Assembly: GCA_947304065.1 (NCBI GenBank)
Contig: CAMZAI010000152.1
Location: forward strand, 1-6,600
Origin: an uncultured Clostridia bacterium
GTDB lineage: Bacteria; Bacillota; Clostridia; Lachnospirales; Lachnospiraceae
Direction: 5' to 3'
DNA: 6,600 bases
A model generated the notes under the pieces. The model was not told the DNA's origin and made no database searches. It worked only from the letters and a program-made list of their open reading frames with translations. Made by a program: the position numbers and the translations under genes. Of this stretch, positions 1 to 5,237 are shown one piece after another; within the stretch, counting starts at the first letter, position 1, and each line of letters starts with the position of its first letter.

Positions 1-233
1 TCGATCTCATCGGGCGAGATGCCGACTGTGATCTTGCCTTTTATAACCGCAACGGTAGCGGGAACGCATCCGTTCTCTCTTACTATCTTCTCAACGTTGA
101 GCGCGGTCTCCACATTCTTCGGATAAGGCATACCGTGCGATATGATCGTCGATTCAAGTGCCACTACGGGCTTGTTTGCGGCAAGTGCCGCCTTTACTTC
201 GTCTGATACTACAAGAAAATCTTCCAATTTCAT
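1..233 (-). CDS. psuG: Pseudouridine-5'-phosphate glycosidase, N-terminal part (cut by window edge)
   Basis: The enzyme splits pseudouridine 5'-phosphate, breaking the C-C glycosidic bond to give uracil and ribose 5-phosphate; the reaction is reversible. It acts in the cytoplasm as the second step of pseudouridine salvage. The visible 77 residues begin MKLEDFLVVS and contain the family signature ALESTIISHGMPYPKN at residues 25-40, in which E27 should correspond to the active-site glutamate of the E. coli enzyme (Glu31). The segment PATVAIIKGKITVGIS at 58-73 also fits the family. The catalytic lysine and the metal site lie beyond the window edge; the full protein is usually about 300 residues. 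The start is an ATG at 233-231 with AGGAGA at 245-240, six bases upstream. It lies 26 bases downstream of psuK, its pathway partner, and is probably cotranscribed with it. The assignment is secure although most of the gene is missing. Confidence 0.95.
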   Translation of the reverse strand, partial: MKLEDFLVVSDEVKAALAANKPVVALESTIISHGMPYPKNVETALNVEKIVRENGCVPATVAVIKGKITVGISPDEI

Positions 234-259
234 AATGTTTCTCCTAATTATCCTATATC

Positions 260-1180
260 TTAATTTTTCATCAGTTTGAGAAGCAGCTCCTCATTGATGT
301 CGGGGCATACGGTGTCTTTTGAATTGCCGCAGACACTGGCCGCGCATACTCCTGCTTTCGCCATCTGCTCAACCGTTCCGCCTTCAAGATACTGCCAGAT
401 AACGGCCGCCACAAAGGCGTCGCCGCATCCGGAGGCGTTGACCAGCGGATACTGTGAACAAATAGGCATTATACCGCATTTTTCGCCGTCCGAGAAGAAG
501 CATCCGTTCTCGGCTAGCGAGATAAATACATACTTTACGCCGAGGCTGTGATAAAAATCGGCGTTCTGCTTCAGGGCCAGATCGTTCTCGGCCTTGATGC
601 CTGTCATGAATTCGCTCTCGAATACATTGGGCTTGATAATGGTGAAGCGGCCTATGATGTTCTGGAGCTTGAGTGCCTTGATCATCGAAACGGGATCGAC
701 CGCAAGCGGTACAGTGCAGTTCTCCGAAAGGAATCTCAGCACATTCGCGGGCATATTGGTATCGCATACCGCAATGTCGCAGGAATTGATGAAGTCGATC
801 TGTGAACGGATGAAGTCTATCGTCATGCGGTCGCAGATCTTCATGTCATTGATAGCCACCAGCATGTCCTTGTTGTTGCTGTTAACGCTGATGTAAGTGG
901 AGCACGAAGCTCCGGGTATGATCATCGAATGGGAAAAACCGATACCTACCTTTTTGCCTGCCTCTACGATCTGTCTTGAGAAGTCATCCTCCGCAAGAGT
1001 CGTTATCATTTCGGTCTTATACCCAAGATGACAAAGGTTTTCCGCGATATTCCTGCCGACTCCTCCGAAGGAAATATTGACGTTTCCGGGGTTGGAATCA
1101 TGCAGTACCGGCTGTACGTCGGAAGTACCGCAGATATCGATGTTTACGGCACCGATGATAGCAATTGTTTTTTTACTCAT
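260..1180 (-). CDS. psuK: Pseudouridine kinase, PfkB family
   Basis: This 306-residue cytoplasmic kinase probably phosphorylates pseudouridine with ATP to pseudouridine 5'-phosphate, which psuG just downstream then cleaves. The fold is PfkB/ribokinase: NID near the N-terminus (13-15), the first signature around GGVGRNIAENL (39-49), an IKPN segment (182-185) that normally precedes the nucleotide site, and the second signature NASGCGDAF (248-256), with D254 as the expected catalytic base and G251-G253 forming the anion hole. SNPG (29-32) followed by GGVGRNIAENL is typical of PsuK rather than of ribokinase or fructokinase, and adjacency to psuG supports that substrate. The start is an ATG at 1180 with AAGGA at 1194-1190, nine bases upstream. 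The protein is full length and unusually cysteine-rich (14 cysteines, including C252 in the anion hole, where alanine is common), which may fit an anaerobic host. Another nucleoside or sugar substrate cannot be fully excluded from sequence alone. Confidence 0.92.
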   Translation of the reverse strand: MSKKTIAIIGAVNIDICGTSDVQPVLHDSNPGNVNISFGGVGRNIAENLCHLGYKTEMITTLAEDDFSRQIVEAGKKVGIGFSHSMIIPGASCSTYISVNSNNKDMLVAINDMKICDRMTIDFIRSQIDFINSCDIAVCDTNMPANVLRFLSENCTVPLAVDPVSMIKALKLQNIIGRFTIIKPNVFESEFMTGIKAENDLALKQNADFYHSLGVKYVFISLAENGCFFSDGEKCGIMPICSQYPLVNASGCGDAFVAAVIWQYLEGGTVEQMAKAGVCAASVCGNSKDTVCPDINEELLLKLMKN

Positions 1181-1211
1181 ACAACATAATCCTTATAAAT
1201 ACATATTTCGC

Positions 1212-1234
1212 CACTATAGTAAAGTATTATACTG
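1212..1234. promoter_or_regulatory. Candidate operator: imperfect inverted repeat over the psuK -10 region
   Basis: Two 10-base arms, CACTATAGTA (1212-1221) and TATTATACTG (1225-1234), are inverted copies of each other at 8 of 10 positions and are separated by AAG. The dyad covers the whole -10 element and the predicted transcription start near 1219, which is where a repressor would block polymerase. Control of psuKG by a repressor responding to pseudouridine or its phosphate would be plausible, but no regulator gene is in the window and I do not recognise the motif. The A+T richness of a -10 region makes chance symmetry more likely than usual. Confidence 0.4.
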
Positions 1235-1254
1235 TATCGCGATTTCAGGTGCAA
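1226..1254 (-). promoter_or_regulatory. Sigma-A-like promoter of the psuK-psuG operon
   Basis: On the minus strand a -35 element TTGCAC (1254-1249, the first three bases match the consensus) is followed by a 17-base spacer and a perfect -10 element TATAAT (1231-1226). Transcription would start near 1219, giving a leader of about 38 bases before the psuK ATG. The weak -35 with an ideal -10 fits a regulated promoter. It lies just downstream of the rpsT terminator, so psuKG appears to be an independent unit. Confidence 0.75.
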
Positions 1255-1282
1255 GAATTATGGTAAGAATTCACACAATATT

Positions 1283-1321
1283 CATAAAAGAAAAATAAGG
1301 AGTATCGCGATGCGATACTCC
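1283..1321 (-). terminator. Intrinsic terminator of rpsT
   Basis: On the minus strand GGAGTATCGC (1321-1312), a three-base loop (1311-1309) and the perfectly complementary GCGATACTCC (1308-1299) form a 10-base-pair hairpin. It is followed directly by TTATTTTTCTTTT (1298-1286), a strong U-rich tract in RNA. The stem begins 19 bases after the rpsT stop codon. The plus strand has no U tract on its exit side, so the terminator works in the rpsT direction only. It also insulates psuKG from read-through out of the pheT and rpsT units. Confidence 0.93.
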
Positions 1322-1340
1322 ACAGGATTTCAGTCTTTAA

Positions 1341-1601
1341 TTACAGAGTATTAACAGCCTTCTGAAGATTGGAGATCTTACGTGCAACTGTGTTCTTGTG
1401 GTATACTCCCTTAGCAGCGGACTTATCAAGATACTGGGCAGCCTCCTTGAAAGCAGCCTTCGCATCATCCTTGTTGCCGGCAGCCACAGCAGCAAGAACC
1501 TTCTTTGATAAGGTCTTAGCCTTAGACTTGATCATCTTATTTCTTAAGGTCTTAGTCTCGATAACCTTGATTCTCTTCTTTGCAGATTTGATGTTTGCCA
1601 T
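1341..1601 (-). CDS. rpsT: 30S ribosomal protein S20
   Basis: S20 (bS20) is a primary-binding protein of the small ribosomal subunit that binds 16S rRNA and helps its early folding. The 86-residue product has the usual length and composition: it starts MANIKSAKKRIKVIETK, is very rich in lysine and alanine, and should form three long helices. The segment KSAAKGVYHKNTVARKISNL (61-80) contains the family's characteristic basic HKNTVARKISNL stretch. The start is the ATG at 1601, preceded by an almost ideal ribosome binding site GGAGGTGA (1618-1611) at nine bases. The gene has its own promoter and terminator, yet no terminator separates it from pheT, so read-through from that operon is likely too. 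In E. coli S20 represses its own translation; the structured leader here could serve a similar purpose, but that is an inference. Identification is secure. Confidence 0.98.
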   Translation of the reverse strand: MANIKSAKKRIKVIETKTLRNKMIKSKAKTLSKKVLAAVAAGNKDDAKAAFKEAAQYLDKSAAKGVYHKNTVARKISNLQKAVNTL

Positions 1602-1635
1602 GTTTAGTTTTCACCTCCCGAACGCGAATTTCTTA

Positions 1636-1682
1636 TTTGATGACGAATGAATGATGAATCCGGACACGGACGCTTCATCAAA
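1636..1682 (-). promoter_or_regulatory. Structured 5' leader of rpsT with a 5'-proximal hairpin and a competing helix
   Basis: About nine bases after the predicted transcription start, minus-strand TGATGAA (1680-1674) pairs perfectly with TTCATCA (1658-1652). Inside this stem, after a three-base bulge (1673-1671), TCCG (1670-1667) pairs with CGGA (1662-1659) around the loop TGTC. The result is an 11-pair hairpin. The same 5' strand, as TTTGATGA (1682-1675), is also an exact eight-base complement of TCATCAAA (1643-1636), so two folds are mutually exclusive. No U tract follows, so it is not a terminator. The structure stops about 18 bases before the ribosome binding site. A role in mRNA stability or in S20 autoregulation is possible; I do not recognise it as a known leader family. 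Confidence 0.45.
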
Positions 1683-1695
1683 CACATACGAAGAT

Positions 1696-1724
1696 ATAAT
1701 ATCCATTTGACTGTGAAATGTCAA
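1696..1724 (-). promoter_or_regulatory. Strong sigma-A-like promoter of rpsT
   Basis: On the minus strand a perfect -35 element TTGACA (1724-1719) is followed by a 17-base spacer and the -10 element TATTAT (1701-1696, five of six consensus bases). Transcription should start near 1689, giving an approximately 88-base leader. The -35 begins only eight bases after the pheT stop codon, so rpsT is set up for independent high-level expression directly behind the pheST operon. Confidence 0.85.
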
Positions 1725-1732
1725 CAATAAAT

Positions 1733-4150
1733 TTATGCTCTGAGCGTGATCCGGTACTTAGCATTAAGATCAGCCAGTATCTTCTCTACCGCTTCATCGA
1801 TATCCTTATCGGTAAGCTCGGTATCCGCAGGAGTGAATACCAGCGAGAACGCCATGCTCTTCTTGTCTGACCCAAGCTGCTCGCCCTCGTAGATATCGAA
1901 CAGAGTGATCGAAGTTACACGGTCGCAGGAAGCCTTTACTGAATCCTCGATCTGAGCGCAGGTTATCTTCTTGTCCATTACGAAGCAGAGGTCTCTCTTC
2001 TGCTCGGGGAACTTCGGAAGAGGCGTGAATGTGCGCTTCTTGCCGTAGTACTTCGACAGGGCCTTAAGGTCGATCTCAGCGATGTATGCGGGAACGCGCA
2101 TGTCTGTCTCATCCTGGATCTCGTACAGGATCTGACCGAGATATCCGACTTCCTCGCCGTCACAGAGTACAGCTGCCGTCCTGTAAGGATGCAGGAAGGA
2201 CTTTGTCGAAGCCTCGTATCTGAAGCTGATGTCCAGCGCGTCGGCAACGACGTCAACGATACCCTTCAGAGTAAAGAAATTCTCATTCTCTCCGAAGATA
2301 CCGACGCATATCGTCTCTCTCTCATCGGGATAATCCGTAAGAGGAAGGTCCTTTGCGATGAATCTGTTGCCCAGCTCGTAGATGCGGCCGGAAAGGATGC
2401 CTCTCTTCTGGTTTCTGGCGATCGCTGCGATCATCTGAGGCGCGAGTGTCGTACGCATCAGCGAAAGATCGATATTGATCGGGTTCATGAGTTTGATCGC
2501 GTGACGCTCGGGCGCATCCTCGGGAAGTCTCAAAAGATCGAGATCCGAGGGCGAGAAGAACGAATAATGGATGCCTTCGTATACGCCTGCGGCGCAGAGA
2601 GCGTTCTTGACCTTGAGCTCCGATTTCTGTCTTAAATTGTTGCCGCCGCTGGTAACCTGAGCGGTAGGGATGAATGTAGGCGTAATATGATCGTAGCCGT
2701 ATTCACGGATAACCTCCTCCGCTACATCCTGATAGCTCTCCATATCGGTGCGGTATGCGGGGATCCGGATCGTGAGCGTATCGCCGTTCAGTACGGGATC
2801 GAAATTCAGGTTCTTTAAGATCCTTACGATATCCGCATCCGGAACCTTAATACCGAGCACGGAATTAACCTTTTCCACACTTACGGTCAGCTCCTTAGGC
2901 TCTACGGAGTTGCCCGAATTTATGTCGAAATGAGTCGACGAGATGCTGCCGCAGCCGAGCTCTTCAACAAGATGCAGGGCGCGCTTCATTGCCATAACGG
3001 TCGAATACTCGTCCACACCCTTGGAGAAGCGTGCGCTCGAATCGGAAACCTGACCGAGAGATCTCGAGCTCTTTCTGATATTGTCGCATGCAAATGTCGC
3101 AGCCTCGAACATGACCGCAGCGGTCGTATCGAGGATCTCGGAATTGAGACCGCCCATGATACCCGCTAAAGCAACAGGCTTCTTTCCGTCGCAAATAACG
3201 AGATTCTCGTGATTTAAGGTGAATTCCTTCTCATCGAGAGTCACGATCTTCTCACCGTCGCCTGCGCATCTTACATAGATCGCGTTGCCCTCAAGATAAG
3301 CGAAATCAAAAGCGTGCATCGGCTGACCGAGCTCTTTTAAAACGTAGTTGGTGATATCGACCATATTTGAGATGGCCGAGCAGCCTACGAGCGCCAGTCT
3401 CCTCCTCATCCACTGAGGCGAAGGAGCTATCTTTACGTTCGAAACGTAATGTCCGATGTATCTGGGGCAGATCTCGGGCGCATCCACGGTGATATTGAAA
3501 TCGATCTTCTCTCCCGACTCATGATAATCGAGCGCAGGCTCCTTTAAAGGCAGCTCGAGAATAGCGGCAACCTCTCTTGCGAGACCGAAAATGCTCTGGC
3601 AGTCGGGTCTGTTCGCGGTGATCGATACATCGAAGATCCAGTCGTCCAGTCCGAGGATCGGCTTGATATCGGCACCCACGGTGCAGTCATCGGGCAGTTC
3701 CAGCAGTCCGTTATATCCGGCGCCGGGATACATATCCTCGGAAACTCCGAGCTCGGTTCCCGAGCAGAGCATACCGAACGAATCATAGCCGCGGAGCTTG
3801 CCTGCATTGATGGTCATAACGCCTTCAACTGTCTTATGATCCTTTGCTGTAGCGTAAACGGTAGCTCCCACTAACGCTACGGGGAATTTTTTGCCGGCGC
3901 GTACATTATCGGCGCCGCAGCAGATCTGAACCACGCCGTTCACGCCTGTATCAACGTTGCAGACATGAAGATGCGTGCCTTCGATGGGCTCACAGGTCTG
4001 AACGAGACCAACAACCACTTTGCTGATGTCTTTTCCGACCTCATATTTTTCCTCAACCTCGAAACCGCATGAGAACAGCTTCTCTTCGAGAACATCGGGG
4101 CTGACATTTATATCAACATAATCTTTTAACCAACTGAGCGGTACTAACAT
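1733..4150 (-). CDS. pheT: Phenylalanyl-tRNA synthetase beta subunit
   Basis: PheT is the large subunit of the cytoplasmic alpha2-beta2 enzyme that charges tRNA-Phe; it binds tRNA and hydrolyses mischarged Tyr-tRNA-Phe. The 805-residue protein is full length (bacterial PheT is about 800). In order it shows the N-terminal segment LSWLKDYVDI (5-14), an EMAP/OB-type tRNA-binding domain (about 45-155), the B3/B4 editing domain (about 212-385, with GQPMHAFD at 275-282 and FEAATF at 348-353, where H279 and E349 are likely editing-site residues), the B5 domain (about 415-487, with D469, D475, E478 and E479 in the expected metal-site pattern before YGYD), the inactive synthetase-like core (about 490-700, MNPINIDLSLMRTTL at 555-569), and the FDX-ACB anticodon-binding domain (about 710-805, LPKFPEQKRDL). 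The start is ATG at 4150 with AAAGGGGG at 4166-4159, eight bases away. The gap to pheS is 18 bases, so the two are translated from one mRNA. Confidence 0.98.
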   Translation of the reverse strand: MLVPLSWLKDYVDINVSPDVLEEKLFSCGFEVEEKYEVGKDISKVVVGLVQTCEPIEGTHLHVCNVDTGVNGVVQICCGADNVRAGKKFPVALVGATVYATAKDHKTVEGVMTINAGKLRGYDSFGMLCSGTELGVSEDMYPGAGYNGLLELPDDCTVGADIKPILGLDDWIFDVSITANRPDCQSIFGLAREVAAILELPLKEPALDYHESGEKIDFNITVDAPEICPRYIGHYVSNVKIAPSPQWMRRRLALVGCSAISNMVDITNYVLKELGQPMHAFDFAYLEGNAIYVRCAGDGEKIVTLDEKEFTLNHENLVICDGKKPVALAGIMGGLNSEILDTTAAVMFEAATFACDNIRKSSRSLGQVSDSSARFSKGVDEYSTVMAMKRALHLVEELGCGSISSTHFDINSGNSVEPKELTVSVEKVNSVLGIKVPDADIVRILKNLNFDPVLNGDTLTIRIPAYRTDMESYQDVAEEVIREYGYDHITPTFIPTAQVTSGGNNLRQKSELKVKNALCAAGVYEGIHYSFFSPSDLDLLRLPEDAPERHAIKLMNPINIDLSLMRTTLAPQMIAAIARNQKRGILSGRIYELGNRFIAKDLPLTDYPDERETICVGIFGENENFFTLKGIVDVVADALDISFRYEASTKSFLHPYRTAAVLCDGEEVGYLGQILYEIQDETDMRVPAYIAEIDLKALSKYYGKKRTFTPLPKFPEQKRDLCFVMDKKITCAQIEDSVKASCDRVTSITLFDIYEGEQLGSDKKSMAFSLVFTPADTELTDKDIDEAVEKILADLNAKYRITLRA

Positions 4151-4168
4151 ATAAACATCCCCCTTTCC

Positions 4169-5212
4169 TTAATCATCGATCTGTCCGAGTACGCGAAGAT
4201 CCGACTCAAACAGTAATTTGATATTGTTAATGCCGTATTTAAGCATTGCGATACGGTCGATACCGATACCGAACGCGATACCGCTGTAAACATTGCTGTC
4301 AATACCGCAGCCTTCAAGCACCTTTTTGTTTACTACGCCTGCGCCGAGAACCTCGATCCAGCCGGTATGCTTGCACAGAGGGCAGCCTTTTCCGTGACAC
4401 TGGAAGCAGCTTACGTCAACCTCAACAGAGGGCTCGGTGAACGGGAAGTAAGAGGGTCTGAGCCTGGTGTGAACGCCTTCTCCGAAGATCTTCTCAACGA
4501 ATACGTCGAGCATTCCCTGAAGGTCGCAGAGGCTGATGCCCTTATCTACGACGAGGCCTTCCATCTGGGTGAACATCGGCGAATGTGTCGCGTCATCGTC
4601 CGAACGGAATACCTTACCGGGAGAAATGATCTTGATCGGAGGCTTCTGGGTCTCCATAACATGGATCTGGCCTGCGGAAGTCTGGGTCCTGAGCAGGAAC
4701 TGGGGGCTTAAGTAGAAAGTATCCTGCATGTCGCGCGCGGGATGATCCTGAGGGATATTGAGCGCGGTAAAATTGTAATAATCCGTCTCGATCTCGGTTC
4801 CCTCGAAGATCTGGAAGCCCATCGAACCGAAGATATCGACTATCTGGTTGCGTACCTGTGTATTGGGATGAAGATTTCCCTTCGCGGGCTTAACCGCGGG
4901 AAGAGTCACGTCGATGCTCTCGCTCTCGTATCTCTTCTTCATCTCGGCTTCTTTAAGTCTGGCGTCAGCCGCGTCGAACTGCGACTGCGCCCAGTTCTTG
5001 ATCTCGTTGACCTTTTTGCCGTATTCGGCCTTGAGCTCATTCGGGATCTTTCCCATTTCCTTCATCAGCGAACCGATCTGACCGTTTTTCGCGTCCATCA
5101 GGGTCTTGCGGTACTCGTAGACTGCCTTGGAACTCGTGATGTCTTTAAGCTGGCTCGTGATCTCATCCTTTATGGCAATAAGCTTTGAGCTTAATTCGTT
5201 AAGATCTGCCAT
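4169..5212 (-). CDS. pheS: Phenylalanyl-tRNA synthetase alpha subunit
   Basis: PheS is the catalytic class II subunit that makes phenylalanyl-adenylate and transfers Phe to tRNA-Phe, working with PheT. The 347-residue product has an N-terminal coiled coil (about 1-95) that normally contacts tRNA, then motif 1 (about 112-148), DHPARDMQDTFYL (156-168), motif 2 (FRSDDDATHSPMFTQMEG, 202-219) and motif 3 (GIAFGIGIDRIAML, 311-324). A313 matches Ala294 of E. coli, which sets the size of the Phe pocket. C269, C272, C277 and C280 form a CxxC-x4-CxxC knuckle before TGWIEVLG, as in many Bacillota PheS. After it, GAGVVNKKVL (290-299) replaces the more usual GxGMVHPNVL. The start is the ATG at 5212, chosen for its ribosome binding site; a longer reading from a TTG at 5251 would overlap lepA. 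It follows lepA by 25 bases and precedes pheT by 18. Confidence 0.98.
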   Translation of the reverse strand: MADLNELSSKLIAIKDEITSQLKDITSSKAVYEYRKTLMDAKNGQIGSLMKEMGKIPNELKAEYGKKVNEIKNWAQSQFDAADARLKEAEMKKRYESESIDVTLPAVKPAKGNLHPNTQVRNQIVDIFGSMGFQIFEGTEIETDYYNFTALNIPQDHPARDMQDTFYLSPQFLLRTQTSAGQIHVMETQKPPIKIISPGKVFRSDDDATHSPMFTQMEGLVVDKGISLCDLQGMLDVFVEKIFGEGVHTRLRPSYFPFTEPSVEVDVSCFQCHGKGCPLCKHTGWIEVLGAGVVNKKVLEGCGIDSNVYSGIAFGIGIDRIAMLKYGINNIKLLFESDLRVLGQIDD

Positions 5213-5218
5213 AATCTT

Positions 5219-5225
5219 TCCTCCC
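5219..5225 (-). promoter_or_regulatory. Ribosome binding site that fixes the pheS start
   Basis: GGGAGGA (5225-5219 on the minus strand) lies six bases before the ATG at 5212. It falls inside the longer reading frame that opens at TTG 5251, so that reading would translate through the ribosome binding site as lysine and glycine codons. The site argues clearly for the shorter 347-residue PheS, whose N-terminus MADLNELSSK is also the expected beginning of the coiled coil. Confidence 0.9.
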
Positions 5226-5237
5226 TTTGGTTTTGAT

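Noticed and set aside
1259..1280. A second imperfect palindrome centred on GAATTC upstream of the psuK -35, sharing TATRGTAA with the first dyad
   Set aside because: Only 8 of 11 pairs match, three central-flank pairs fail, the region is A+T rich, and the shared word is short; too weak to list as an operator.
1652..1680. Leader hairpin of rpsT as the terminator of pheT
   Set aside because: The stem is followed by a mixed sequence without a U tract on either strand, and it lies downstream of the rpsT promoter.
4369..4407. Four-cysteine knuckle in PheS as a fused zinc-finger domain
   Set aside because: It sits at the position where many Bacillota PheS proteins carry the same cysteine-rich loop before TGWIE, so it is a family variant and not a fusion.
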